DNA from: Mesorhizobium sp. M2A.F.Ca.ET.046.03.2.1
Lineage (GTDB): Bacteria; Pseudomonadota; Alphaproteobacteria; Rhizobiales; Rhizobiaceae
Length of the DNA stretch: 64,000 bases
Direction: 5' to 3'
NCBI RefSeq assembly: GCF_003952425.1
Contig: NZ_CP034449.1
Location: forward strand, 992,001-1,056,000
Under the pieces are notes generated by a model. It had not been told where the DNA came from. It made no database searches and saw only the letters and a list, made by a program, of their open reading frames with translations. Of this stretch, positions 1-13,356 are shown piece by piece; position 1 is the stretch's first letter; the number at the start of each line of letters is the position of its first letter. The position numbers and the translations under genes are program-made.

Positions 1-112
1 TTGCGGCAAGAAGCTGCCCATCAGCCGCAAATGGGGGCGGCGTCCAGCCCTAAGCCGGAATGGTCAACTGCTGCCGATAGAGTTTGGGTGCTTCTAGCCA
101 GGCATACCTCTG

Positions 113-1822
113 CTATGCCCCGGCAAGCTCATCAGAGGCTTCCTCGACACCGCGTGCAGCAGCCCGTTCGAGCCAAATGCGAGCAGCAGCCGGGTCTTGA
201 TCGCCGGCAATGCCCCTGGAGAGATAGCGGCCAAGCATGAGTTGGGCATGTCCGTGGCCCCTTTCGGCGGCGGCTGCAAACCACTTCTGCGCCGCTTTGT
301 AGTCGAGCGACACGCCCTGCCCGGTCTCATACAATGCGCCGATCGCGAACATCGCCCCGGCATGGCCTGCGGCGGCGGCTTGCTTGAAGAGATGTGCCGC
401 GGCTATCAAAGAGCGTTCTCCGCCGCGGCCGTTGTAGAGCATTTCGGCAAGAGCCACCTGCGCATCGACGATGCCTGCCCCGGCCGCCCGCTCAAACCAG
501 AGGCGGGCCTCCCTCTGGTCGGCCGCCATGCCCCGACCATCCTGTAGCATTCGGGCATACATGTATTGCGCCTCGGCCACGCCCTCGGCCGCGCGGGCTA
601 TCCAATGCGCTGCGCGCTCTTGATCCTTGCGCACACCAAGCCCGTTGGCGAAGCAGAGACCGAGATTGAACGCAGCGACCAGGTCGCCCGATGACGCACT
701 TGCCCCGAACCATCCAGCTACGCTGATTTCATCATCTGGTTCGCCCCCACCGTCAAGAACCAGGTTTGCGAGATCAACCTGGGATTCACGATTGCCGCTG
801 GCGGCGGCGGCACGCAGCAAGCGTGCACCTTCCTCGGCGTCCTTAGCCACGCCATTGCCCGACAGATAGAGCGATGCCAAGGCCCGGGCGGCCGGTTGGT
901 GGCCCGCATCCGCGGCCCGCCGGTACCACGTCGCGGCCTCGGCATAGTCCCGCTGGGGGTTGCCGGCATAGAGTTCGCCGACGCGATAAGCGGCATCGAC
1001 ATTTCCCGTCAGCGCGGCGCGGCGCATCCAGGCTTCCCCAGCGACGGCATCCTGATCCACCAGGCTACCCTCGATCAGGGCTAGCGCGAGCCGGAATTGA
1101 GCGGATGCGTGCCCATTCTCTGCGGCCTCTCGATAGAGTCTCTGAGCCGCTTCCAGATCGACGGGCACGCCCACTCCGTGCTCGCTGAGGATGGCAAGCA
1201 GATAGAGCGCAGTCGGCAGGCCGGCATCCGCGGCGCGCCGGACCTCGGCGGCAATCCTGGCTCGCTGCTCCGGTTGCCGCAGCCGGGCCAAGGAAAGGGC
1301 AAAGCCGAGGCATCCTTCAGGACAGCCGGCCGCCGCGGACTTCTCGTACCAGCCATGCGCTGCATCGAGATCGCGCATCGCCTTGGGCCCTTTGCTCAGG
1401 ATGTAGCCAATTAGTGCCTGCCCTGTTGCAGAGCCCGCCTCAGAGGCCTTCCGCGCGAGTTCGAGCGCTGCCGTGAAGTCCGACTCTCGCGAGGAATCCC
1501 GTTCGAACAAGCCTTCGGAACCTGATTCCTTGCCTGCAAGCCCTGCTATGCACAGCGCGGCAAGCAGCGCCTGCGCATCGGGACTGCCGCGATTGGCCGC
1601 TCGCCGCAGCCAACGCGCCCCTTCCGAGTGGCTCGGCGGGACGCCGGTGCCCTCCAAGTAGCAACGGCCGACCCGATATTGTGCCTCCACAATGCCGGCG
1701 CCTGCCGCGATAGCCATCAGCGCAAATGCCTCCGCAAGCCTGCCGCTGTCGGAAAGCTGGATCGCCCGGCGAAGCGCCAGCGCGGGACGGAAGCGTCCAG
1801 TCAGGCGGTCGAGGATAGCCAT
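113..1822 (-). CDS. Sel1-repeat (SLR) protein
   Basis: This 569-residue protein is built almost entirely of Sel1-like helical repeats from about residue 25 to the end. The repeats are recognisable by alternating A..WY..AA..G, A...LG..Y..G.GV and D...A patterns, and I count more than a dozen. Sel1 repeats are alpha-alpha solenoids that hold protein partners. I see no signal peptide or membrane segment, so a cytoplasmic adaptor or regulatory role is likely. I prefer the ATG at 1822 over an upstream in-frame ATG because it sits one base after the stop of the HlyD gene, which implies translational coupling. It is the last gene of the minus-strand secretion cluster, so it may assist export or modification of the collagen-like cargo. 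That role is inferred from position only. Confidence 0.85.
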   Translation of the reverse strand: MAILDRLTGRFRPALALRRAIQLSDSGRLAEAFALMAIAAGAGIVEAQYRVGRCYLEGTGVPPSHSEGARWLRRAANRGSPDAQALLAALCIAGLAGKESGSEGLFERDSSRESDFTAALELARKASEAGSATGQALIGYILSKGPKAMRDLDAAHGWYEKSAAAGCPEGCLGFALSLARLRQPEQRARIAAEVRRAADAGLPTALYLLAILSEHGVGVPVDLEAAQRLYREAAENGHASAQFRLALALIEGSLVDQDAVAGEAWMRRAALTGNVDAAYRVGELYAGNPQRDYAEAATWYRRAADAGHQPAARALASLYLSGNGVAKDAEEGARLLRAAAASGNRESQVDLANLVLDGGGEPDDEISVAGWFGASASSGDLVAAFNLGLCFANGLGVRKDQERAAHWIARAAEGVAEAQYMYARMLQDGRGMAADQREARLWFERAAGAGIVDAQVALAEMLYNGRGGERSLIAAAHLFKQAAAAGHAGAMFAIGALYETGQGVSLDYKAAQKWFAAAAERGHGHAQLMLGRYLSRGIAGDQDPAAARIWLERAAARGVEEASDELAGA

Positions 1823-1823
1823 C

Positions 1824-3230
1824 CTAGGGCTCCCGCATCGCTTCCTGTCCAATCGGCAGCATGGCGCCAAGCATGTATTTCAGCACGGTACGCCGGCCGA
1901 CCTTGACATCGGCGGTGACAGGCATGCCGGGGCTGATCGCGAAACCAGCTGGCAGGCTGTGGAGGGCGACATCGTCGATCGAGATCTGCGTGCGATAGAA
2001 TTGATCGGTATCCGCCGGAAGCATGGCCAGCGAGCTGTTTGGATCGCGTGCCTGCTCCCTGGCCGAGAATGAATCCGGGCTGACTGTGCGAACAGTGCCG
2101 TGAGCCACGCCATATTGCGAATAGGGGAAGGTATCGAATTTGATGGCCACGGGATCGCCGACATGGACGAAGCCGCTGCTGCGTCCGACGATGTTGGTCT
2201 CGACCTCAAGCACCGCATCGGCGGGAACCAGCGTGATCAAGCGCTCGCCGGACTGCAGGACCGCGCCGACGGAAACCTTGGCCACCGATTGAACCGTGGC
2301 GTCGGCCTCGCTTTTCAACTCCACCAACTGCTTGCGCAGCTTCGCCTTGTTGAAAAGCTCGCGGGCATCCGACATGCGCGAGTGGGCTTCCGACAGGCTC
2401 TGCGAGACGTCGGCACGCCAGCTTTGAATGTAGCCGTTGCGCTCTGCATCGACCGCTGCCTGCTGGCGCTTGGCGGCCTCGGTCGTCTGCACGGCGTTGG
2501 CGAGCGATCGTGACATCTCCGCCGAATTGTCCTCGGCGAGAAGCGTGTTGAGACGGCTCCCAACCTGTCTTTCTTCGAGTTGCTGGCGCATCTTTTCGAT
2601 CGACGCTGCGACGGCGAGCCGCTGCCGATAGCCGTCTGCATCGGACTGGGAGCGCGAGATGACGGAGCTCAACTCGTCACGCTGCCGGTCGAAGCTTTCC
2701 AGCTTGGCATCGTAGACCGCCTTGCGCCGATCGAAGATCGAGGCCTGCAATGTCCAGCTTGGGTCTAGTCCATCATAGCTGAACGGCTTGCCGTCGGCTT
2801 CCGCCCTCAGGCGCGCCACTTCGGCTTCGAGCGTGGCGACCTGGGTGGCCAGCGCGGTAAGGTCCGCCGAGGCGAAGGTGGCATCGAGGCGCGCCAGCAA
2901 CTGGCCCGCCTTCACACGCTGCCCCTCGCGCACCTCGATCGAGCGGACGATCGCAGTCTCCAAGGGCTGGACGACGATGTTGGGCGATTGCGAGACTACC
3001 AGCCCCCGTGTTGTGACAACCTGGTCGACAGGGATCAGCGCTGCGAGCGCGATCAAGGCGACGACCATGCTGGAGATGATCCAGACGATGCTGCGTGCGA
3101 CCCGTGGAATGGGCGCGTTGACGACCGCCGTCGATGGCCACTGGAATTCGAGGATGGCAGGCGCCGTCGGATCGCCGGCCTCTCGCCGGCGCCGGCGGAC
3201 AGGAAGGGTTGAATAGGTTGTGCTGCTCAT
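1824..3230 (-). CDS. HlyD-family type I secretion periplasmic adaptor
   Basis: The 468-residue protein has a short cytoplasmic arginine-rich N-terminus, one membrane segment at about residues 45-67, a lipoyl-like half-motif near 85-115, a long coiled-coil hairpin (about 150-290) and a C-terminal beta-barrel region with the VGDPV.IKFDTFPY signature typical of HlyD/LapC/PrtE adaptors. The family bridges the inner-membrane ABC exporter and a TolC-type outer-membrane channel. Length is normal for the family. It lies 12 bases downstream of the exporter ATPase gene and one base upstream of the Sel1 gene, all on the minus strand. No outer-membrane channel gene is present here, so a TolC homologue elsewhere in the genome would be needed. 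Confidence 0.93.
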   Translation of the reverse strand: MSSTTYSTLPVRRRRREAGDPTAPAILEFQWPSTAVVNAPIPRVARSIVWIISSMVVALIALAALIPVDQVVTTRGLVVSQSPNIVVQPLETAIVRSIEVREGQRVKAGQLLARLDATFASADLTALATQVATLEAEVARLRAEADGKPFSYDGLDPSWTLQASIFDRRKAVYDAKLESFDRQRDELSSVISRSQSDADGYRQRLAVAASIEKMRQQLEERQVGSRLNTLLAEDNSAEMSRSLANAVQTTEAAKRQQAAVDAERNGYIQSWRADVSQSLSEAHSRMSDARELFNKAKLRKQLVELKSEADATVQSVAKVSVGAVLQSGERLITLVPADAVLEVETNIVGRSSGFVHVGDPVAIKFDTFPYSQYGVAHGTVRTVSPDSFSAREQARDPNSSLAMLPADTDQFYRTQISIDDVALHSLPAGFAISPGMPVTADVKVGRRTVLKYMLGAMLPIGQEAMREP

Positions 3231-3242
3231 GGCCGGCCCAAT

Positions 3243-5543
3243 CTAAGCAAGCCTGGGCGGAACGGCCGCCAAGCGGCCGTGCCGACCGTCAAGATGTCGG
3301 TTTTGCTGCAGCCAAAGCTGGCGGTAGAGTGCGCATCGTTCGAGCAGTGTCGCGTGCGGCGCGACGTCGAGCACCTTGCCCTGGTCCATGACCAGGATCT
3401 GGTCGCATTCGGTCAGCGAGGCGAGCCGATGGGAAACGATGATCATCGTGCGCCCGCTGGCGATTCGCATGAGATTAGAGCTGACCACGGCCTCGCTCTC
3501 CGGATCGAGCGCGCTCGTCGCCTCGTCGAGGATCAGGATGGTCGGATCATGGATCAGCGCGCGGGCGATTGCCAGCCGCTGCTTCTGGCCGCCGGAGAGG
3601 TTGGGGGAGCCTTCCTCGATATAGGTGTCGTAGCCGTTCGGCATGCGTTCGATGAACTCGGCGGCGCCCGCCAGTTGAGCGGCACGCATGGCGTCGGACA
3701 GCGTCAGGCCGGGACGGCCGGCAATGATGTTGTCCCGGATCGAGCCGCGGAACAGAAAATTGTCCTGGAGGACGACGCCCAGTCCCTGGCGAAGGTGACG
3801 AAGATTGATTTCCTTGAGGTCGACCCCATCGAGCTTGAGGAAGCCGCTGTAGTCGCGATTGATCCCCTGCAACAGCCGGGCAATCGTCGATTTGCCCGAA
3901 CCGCTGCGGCCGACAATGCCGAACATCGTGCCGGCCGGAACGTCGAAGTTGACACGGTCGAGCGCCGGTGTCTTGGTGCCGATATAGCTGAAGGTCAGAT
4001 CGTTGAATTTGATCTCGCCGACCAGCTTTGGCCGCAAACCGGCGGAATTGGAACTGCTTTCCAAGGGGCGGTTGAGGACCGAAGCGGTTTCGCCGATTGC
4101 CGCGCCCACCTCCTCATAGTCCTCGACCAGCCGCGCCAGGCCGACCAGCGGCTGGGCGACGCGCTGTGCGATCATCATGAAGGCGAACAGGCTGCCGACC
4201 ATATAGCCCGACCCATCGCTCATCGCGAGATAGGCGCCGATCAGCATAGTGCCGAGGACCATGACACGTTCGATCGGCGTGACCAGGGTCTGCGGCCAGT
4301 TCGCCAGTTGCCCGAAGGCGAGACGCGCCTTGCCTGCGTCGGCCACGCGTTCGTCCCATAGCGCCTTGCGCTGCGGCTCGAGACCGAGCGCCTTGACGGT
4401 CTTGATGCCGACGACGGTTTCGCCGAGCGCGGCTGCCTTCCAGGTCTCGGCGTCGACCACGCTCTGGTAGCGTCGGCGCAATGGCGCAAGGAAGGCGAAG
4501 ATGATCGCCATGATCACGACCGCGCAGGCGAGCACCATCCACGCGAGCGTCGCGTTGATGTAGAATATCACCGGGATCAGGACGCAGAGCGTGATCAGGT
4601 CCAGGAACGTGCTGAGCAGCTTTCCGGTCAGGAACTCGCGGATGCGATAGATCTGCGCGAGGTGGTACATCGTCTCACCCGCCGGGTGACGCTCGAAATA
4701 GTCGAGCGGCAGACGCAGCAGCCTGCCGAAGACATGCAGATTGAGCTTGGTGTCCAGGCGGGCGCCGACGACGTTGATGATCAATCGTCGCGCATGGCCG
4801 AGCAGCGTCTCGTAGGCGAAGACGACGGCGATGACCGCGGAGAGGAGGACTAGGGTCGAGACACTGCTGAACTGCAGCACCTTGTTGACCACCGTCATGA
4901 CGATGAGGGGCGGCAGAATGGTGAGGATGCTCAGCGTGAACGAGGCGATGCCGATGTCGCGCAGCGGCCGGCTCTCGAGTCGCACCAGATCGACCAGCCA
5001 GGCGAAGGTGAATGGCGCGTCCGCCGCAATGTAGGAGCGCGCCGCCCGCAACAGGATCGCCTCGCCCGACCATACCTGCAGCAGGCGGAGCTCGTCGATC
5101 GGCACGGCGTCCGCGTCATCGGGCGCATCGACGCTTCTGAGCAGAACGACATTTTGCTCGGCGCTCGCTCCGATGAGGAGACCGGCTCCGCCATCATTGA
5201 ACAGCAGGACGATCGGACCAGTGTGCTCGAAGCGCAAGAGATGTGACCAGCGTATGCGGAGCGCGCGCGACCACATTCCGGCGTTCTGCGCCCATTGCGA
5301 GAGATCGGAGGCGTTTGGAACCGAGGCCGCGCTTGTCGCCCTGAATTCGTTCGGGTCAAGCTCGACGCCGTGATAGCGGGCGACCTGCAGCATTGCCTTG
5401 AGGCGCGGCCCGATGCCGTCAAACGCGGGGGGCCCGCCGGGGATCCGCTTCGCCGCGCTCTCAATCCCGCCGTCCCTGTCCGCTTTCACGTCCGCACGGA
5501 TCGGGACCGGCTGGGCTTCGGTGTTTCGAGGCACGCTTACCAT
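3243..5543 (-). CDS. Type I secretion ABC exporter (permease/ATPase fusion)
   Basis: The 766-residue protein has a C39-peptidase-like N-terminal domain (about 30-160) without an evident catalytic cysteine, six membrane segments (about 180-470) and a nucleotide-binding domain with Walker A GRSGSGKST near residue 545, signature LSGGQKQR and Walker B ILILDEATSALD. A degenerate C39-like domain is typical of RTX and LapB-type exporters, which do not cleave their substrates. I chose the ATG at 5543 because a strong AGGGGGAG ribosome site precedes it; an in-frame ATG at 5618 lacks one. The gene follows the collagen-like protein and precedes hlyD, so the collagen-like protein is the obvious cargo. 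The substrate assignment is inferred from position. Confidence 0.93.
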   Translation of the reverse strand: MVSVPRNTEAQPVPIRADVKADRDGGIESAAKRIPGGPPAFDGIGPRLKAMLQVARYHGVELDPNEFRATSAASVPNASDLSQWAQNAGMWSRALRIRWSHLLRFEHTGPIVLLFNDGGAGLLIGASAEQNVVLLRSVDAPDDADAVPIDELRLLQVWSGEAILLRAARSYIAADAPFTFAWLVDLVRLESRPLRDIGIASFTLSILTILPPLIVMTVVNKVLQFSSVSTLVLLSAVIAVVFAYETLLGHARRLIINVVGARLDTKLNLHVFGRLLRLPLDYFERHPAGETMYHLAQIYRIREFLTGKLLSTFLDLITLCVLIPVIFYINATLAWMVLACAVVIMAIIFAFLAPLRRRYQSVVDAETWKAAALGETVVGIKTVKALGLEPQRKALWDERVADAGKARLAFGQLANWPQTLVTPIERVMVLGTMLIGAYLAMSDGSGYMVGSLFAFMMIAQRVAQPLVGLARLVEDYEEVGAAIGETASVLNRPLESSSNSAGLRPKLVGEIKFNDLTFSYIGTKTPALDRVNFDVPAGTMFGIVGRSGSGKSTIARLLQGINRDYSGFLKLDGVDLKEINLRHLRQGLGVVLQDNFLFRGSIRDNIIAGRPGLTLSDAMRAAQLAGAAEFIERMPNGYDTYIEEGSPNLSGGQKQRLAIARALIHDPTILILDEATSALDPESEAVVSSNLMRIASGRTMIIVSHRLASLTECDQILVMDQGKVLDVAPHATLLERCALYRQLWLQQNRHLDGRHGRLAAVPPRLA

Positions 5544-5680
5544 GCACTCCCCCTGCGACCCACAAGCGAGGGTTCGTGGACGCTCCCGGCACACCGCCTC
5601 GGCCAGAGCTTCCGGCAAGTTCCATCATAGCCTGAACAGTCTTGGAGGACGAGCCCTTGGCCCCTGTCCCGGACGTGCGT

Positions 5681-5712
5681 ATGCGGGCCCTGCGTTTCCG
5701 CGGGACCCGCAT
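5681..5712. other. Strong hairpin between cargo and exporter genes
   Basis: ATGCGGG, one mismatch and CCTGCG fold onto CGCGGG, one mismatch and CCCGCAT around a TTTC loop, giving a stem of 7 plus 6 pairs. It lies in the 190-base gap between the stop of the collagen-like gene and the exporter start. There is no T-run on the minus-strand downstream side, so it does not look like a full intrinsic terminator. A partial terminator or 3' stabiliser that lets cargo be made in excess of exporter is plausible. Confidence 0.5.
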
Positions 5713-5732
5713 GCATTGTTTTCGAACAACAC

Positions 5733-9332
<3,600 letters not shown>

Positions 9333-9396
9333 TCAATTCAAGGGGAAACCGCCCACCGGTTTGGCAGGCGAGAGGGAACAATGAGATTGGACGCGA

Positions 9397-9711
9397 TCAC
9401 CTCGCTGACGGCCCGACGGCACCGCCGGGCCGCGGAACGACAGGTGTTTCCACGCGCAGGAAGCTGGCGACCTGGAAATTGCCGCCGTCGTCAAACGTGC
9501 CGATCGCCAACGAGCCGGCGGTGCTCGGAACCTTGACGTTAAGGGAGACAGCGAGGCTTCGCTTGACCGTCTTGGGGAGGTTGACCTGACCGACGATGGC
9601 GCTCTTGGTCGTGTCGAGCACGAAATATGTCACGTTCCCGGTATCGTCGCCGATGGGCAAGACACCCCGAACAGCGACATCCATGACGGCAAAGCCTGCT
9701 GTATAGCTCAT
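9397..9711 (-). CDS. Small beta-rich protein of unknown function
   Basis: This encodes 104 residues, mostly predicted beta strands rich in V, T and G, with a proline-rich tail and no signal peptide or membrane segment. I do not recognise the family. I prefer ATG at 9711 over the adjacent GTG at 9714 because GGAGGA then sits at ideal spacing. It lies 88 bases upstream of the collagen-like gene on the same strand and is probably the first gene of that transcription unit. A chaperone, cap or co-secreted partner of the cargo is possible, but nothing in the sequence proves it. Confidence 0.65.
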   Translation of the reverse strand: MSYTAGFAVMDVAVRGVLPIGDDTGNVTYFVLDTTKSAIVGQVNLPKTVKRSLAVSLNVKVPSTAGSLAIGTFDDGGNFQVASFLRVETPVVPRPGGAVGPSAR

Positions 9712-10563
9712 CACGTCCTCCTCGATCCGTTGCGGCTCGCGCCGCCGTTCTTTCGTTTCGTAGCTTTGGGTTTCAGTCAGTAGCCGAGCACCCGCGGCGA
9801 GTCCCTGCTGACCACGGTGGCGGGAACAAAAGGTCGTCCAAGTTCATGAAAGCGCTCCCGTGCCGGGATGCCCTGAGGGCAAGTGGCTAGCGGTGGCGGA
9901 GCGACCGACGCGGGCAGCTTGGTTCGAATGAGCCTGGGGCATGTCGAAGCGGGAACTCGCGTCGACGCGACGCCGCTTGGCGGGCGATACTAACCGGACC
10001 ACTGTCAACTCCATCACGCGTGCCGCGATTTCTCGACGACGAAATGCAAGGAGCCGACCACTCGCAACGGAATATCACTCGGGAGATCGAGGCCTGGACC
10101 ACAGATTTCAGGCCAATCGGCGGAACGTTCGCTCGACACCACAAGCACCGCGCCCTCACGGGTGAAGTGGCTTTGCTCCCGGATCCTTTCCTAGCTTTGC
10201 GGACACGCGCGGACAGGCGGTCCTCCCGCCCAATCCGAGGCTACTCTCAGTTGCATTAGATATTAGTAAATGCGAAATTTATAAAATTGTAAATGGCTTG
10301 GTTTACACTTTATGAACGGAAGTTCGCTTGGTAGAGTCTCGCCTGGCGTCTTCGAAATGACAGCTCGGGGACCCGAACCCTTTGAAAATCCGAGGCTTAA
10401 ATCCGGCCATTTCGCTCGCTAAAAATTGAGCACCATCATACAAATGGTTGAGGCTTCACGGGCGCGGGATGGGGCATGAGGGTTGGATGAGTCCTCATCT
10501 GAAAGGATTGCTGTCCTGGATGGTACAGCAGTGCAACTATAGTTGCGTCGGCGGGGGATCGGC
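9712..10563. other. Divergent intergenic region with AT-rich block
   Basis: These 850 bases separate the minus-strand secretion cluster from the plus-strand glycosyltransferase gene. I found no convincing gene. Bases 10255-10330 are strikingly AT-rich for this genome, with a TTTACACTTTATG stretch that could be part of a promoter. Promoters for both directions must lie here, but I cannot place exact -35/-10 boxes. Confidence 0.55.
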
Positions 10564-13356
10564 GTGAGCACCATCGGTCTGTGCATGATCGTCAAGAACG
10601 AGGCGAAGGTTATCCTGCAATGCCTCGCCAGCGCCCTGCCTCTTGTCGATTATGTGCTCATCGTGGACACGGGTTCTACCGATGGCACGCAAGACCTCAT
10701 CCGAGGCTTTCTCGCGCAGAACAATGTCCAGGGAGCCGTCATCGACGAGCCATGGCGGGACTTTGCATACAATCGCAGCTTCGCTCTCGAGCGGCTGCGC
10801 GAAGTCCAGACCGTCGACTATGCAATGATCATCGATGCCGACGATACGCTGATCCTGGATCGTGACTTCGAGCCAGCCGTGTTCAAGTCGCGGATGGAAC
10901 ACGATCTCTACGATGTCGAAGTATCCCATGGAAATATCTCGTTCTATCGCCCGCAGATCTGCCGCAACCGCCTACCCTTTTCCTTCAAGGGCGTGCTGCA
11001 CGAATATCTGGAGGCTCCGCCTGGCCCCATCACACGGCAGAACGCCGAGGGATTTCGCATTGCCACGGGACGTGGGGGAGCGCGCAGCCAAAACCCACGA
11101 AAATACCAGGACGACGCGGCGGTGCTGGAGAACGTGCTCGCAACCGAGACCGATCCGTTCCTGATATCGCGCTACACCTTCTATCTCGCGCAAAGCTATC
11201 GCGATTTCGGTGAACGCGAGAAGGCGCTGGAACAGTATCTGAAGCGAGCAGAGCTGGGTTTCTGGAACGAGGAGGTCTATGTGAGCCTGCTCGAGGCGGG
11301 GAATCTGATGGCCGCGCTCGGCAAGCCCTTCGAAGAGGTCGTCGCGGTCTATGAGCGTGCGACCCAGACAGTGCCGGCACGCGCAGAGGCGCTGCACGCG
11401 GCAAGCCTCTATTGCCGCAGCCAGGGCCGGAACGCGCAAGGACAGGAATTCGCGCGTCGCGGCCTGGACCTCACGGAGCCGACCGGTCTCTTCGTCCAGC
11501 CCTGGGTCTATGACTACGGGCTGCTCGACGAGTTTTCGATCAACGCGTATTGGGCGGGCGCATATCGCGAGTCGCTCGACGCGTGCCTGAAGCTGCTTGC
11601 CTCCGACAAATTGCCGCCGGACATGCTAAAGCGGGTGGTGGCCAATGCGCGTTTCGCGACCGAGAAGCTCGAGGTCCGCGAGCCATCGGTATTGGGAAGA
11701 CTTGGCGCGGAAAGCCTGGTCGAGCAGCACGCGCTGATTGCGCAGCGATCGTTGCGTTCGCGGCTGGAGGTCGTGCCGCGTGTCCTGGTCGCGATACTGG
11801 CCAAACAGAAAGAGCCAGCGCTGCCGCTTTACCTGGCGTGCATCGAGTCGCTCGACTACCCGAGAGAATCGATCGTCCTCTACATCCGCACCAACAACAA
11901 CACCGACAAGACCGAGCAGATCCTGCGCGAGTGGCTGGAGCGCGTCGGCCACCTTTATGCGGCGGTCGAGCTCGACACTTCGGACGTCAATGACCGGGTC
12001 GAGCAGTTTCGCGAGCACGAATGGAACGAGACACGCTTCAAGGTGCTTGGCCGAATCCGCAACATCAGCCTGCGGAAAACTCTCGAGCACAATTGCGACT
12101 TCTATTTCGTCGTCGACGTCGACAATTTCGTGCGGCCGGCGACGCTGCGGGAGCTTGTTGCGCTGGACCTGCCGATCGTCGCGCCCCTGCTGCGCTCCAT
12201 CTCGCCAGGCCAATATTATTCGAACTATCACGCCGAGGTCGATGCGAACGGATATTATCAACACTGCGACCAATATGGCTGGGTGCTCAACCGCCATGTA
12301 CGCGGCGTTATCGAGATGCCGCTCGTGCACTGCACCTATCTTGTACGTGCCGATGTGCTGACCGAACTTACCTATGACGACGGCACATCGCGCTACGAAT
12401 ATGTCGTATTCGCCGACAGTGCCAGGAGGGCCGGCATCGTCCAGTACATCGATAACCGGCAGGTCTACGGCTACATTACTTTCGGCGATCACGAATACCA
12501 TGTCAGCGGCGGGATCGAACGGGCAAGAGAGCTTTTGCGCGACGCGGGCGACGTGCCGCAATTGCTTGGCGCAACGGCCTCGGCGCCTGCTCCGTTGTTG
12601 GCGAGGCCCGAGTTGCCGGACTCGCTGAAGATCCATCTGATCAACCTTGACCGCAGCGTCGATCGCTGGAACCGGTATCAAAGTCACAATTGGCATCTGA
12701 TGCACAATACGGCTCGCATATCGGCCGTTGACGGCACCTCCCTGGACAGGGCCGCGCTCATGGAGGAAGGCCTTATCACCGGTGATTGTCGGTACCCCCC
12801 GGGGACGCTGGGATGCGCTTTGTCGCACATCGATCTGTGGAAGCGTGCGGTATCGGAGAACAGGACGATAACGGTCTTTGAGGACGACGTCCGAGCATCG
12901 TTTCGATTTATCGAGGAATCCGCAGAGATCATGTCCCGGGCGCCGACCGGTTGGGACATGATACAGTGGGGCTATATCATCGATCCGTCTTTTCTCTGGT
13001 TGGACTTTGGTCTTTCGAAAGCCAAGCTGGAGTTCTACGATCGTCGCTACACCAACAGAACAGCGCTGTTTCAGTCCGACAAATTCCCCAGATCGCTCAT
13101 CCGGATAGAGCATTCGTTTGGGCTGCAAGCCTACACGATCACGCCAAGAGGCGCGCGCATTCTCCTGGAAAAGTGCCTGCCGCTGCGACACCGCCTCATC
13201 CCATTTCCTGGGACGGACGTAATCATCGAGGATACTGGCATCGACTGCGCGATGTGCGCCGCATATGGGTCGATGCAGGGCTACATCTGCATGCCGCCGC
13301 TGGTGATCGTGGACGACGAGCAACTTTCCGATCGAGTAGCGACGGACAAGAAGTGA
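10564..13356 (+). CDS. Multidomain glycosyltransferase: GT2, TPR, procollagen-galactosyltransferase-like and GT25 modules
   Basis: The 930-residue protein has four parts. Residues 2-110 are a GT2 domain (CMIVKNEA, DTGSTDGT, DADD). Residues about 170-330 are TPR-like helices. Residues about 405-645 closely follow the first module of animal COLGALT/GLT25D enzymes: VLVAILAKQKEPALPLYL, an ESLDYPR motif, REWLERV, a DVDNF metal site near 517, MVH-type PLVHCTYL, and a tyrosine/glycine-rich end. Residues about 685-925 are a GT25 domain (HLINLDRSVDRW, GCALSH, FEDDV). COLGALT enzymes transfer galactose to collagen. I chose GTG at 10564, after GGGGGATC, because the GT2 fold starts there; a TTG at 10543 is the alternative. 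Its location beside a collagen-like gene suggests it glycosylates the repeats. The sugar and the acceptor residue are unknown. Confidence 0.88.
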   Translation: MSTIGLCMIVKNEAKVILQCLASALPLVDYVLIVDTGSTDGTQDLIRGFLAQNNVQGAVIDEPWRDFAYNRSFALERLREVQTVDYAMIIDADDTLILDRDFEPAVFKSRMEHDLYDVEVSHGNISFYRPQICRNRLPFSFKGVLHEYLEAPPGPITRQNAEGFRIATGRGGARSQNPRKYQDDAAVLENVLATETDPFLISRYTFYLAQSYRDFGEREKALEQYLKRAELGFWNEEVYVSLLEAGNLMAALGKPFEEVVAVYERATQTVPARAEALHAASLYCRSQGRNAQGQEFARRGLDLTEPTGLFVQPWVYDYGLLDEFSINAYWAGAYRESLDACLKLLASDKLPPDMLKRVVANARFATEKLEVREPSVLGRLGAESLVEQHALIAQRSLRSRLEVVPRVLVAILAKQKEPALPLYLACIESLDYPRESIVLYIRTNNNTDKTEQILREWLERVGHLYAAVELDTSDVNDRVEQFREHEWNETRFKVLGRIRNISLRKTLEHNCDFYFVVDVDNFVRPATLRELVALDLPIVAPLLRSISPGQYYSNYHAEVDANGYYQHCDQYGWVLNRHVRGVIEMPLVHCTYLVRADVLTELTYDDGTSRYEYVVFADSARRAGIVQYIDNRQVYGYITFGDHEYHVSGGIERARELLRDAGDVPQLLGATASAPAPLLARPELPDSLKIHLINLDRSVDRWNRYQSHNWHLMHNTARISAVDGTSLDRAALMEEGLITGDCRYPPGTLGCALSHIDLWKRAVSENRTITVFEDDVRASFRFIEESAEIMSRAPTGWDMIQWGYIIDPSFLWLDFGLSKAKLEFYDRRYTNRTALFQSDKFPRSLIRIEHSFGLQAYTITPRGARILLEKCLPLRHRLIPFPGTDVIIEDTGIDCAMCAAYGSMQGYICMPPLVIVDDEQLSDRVATDKK

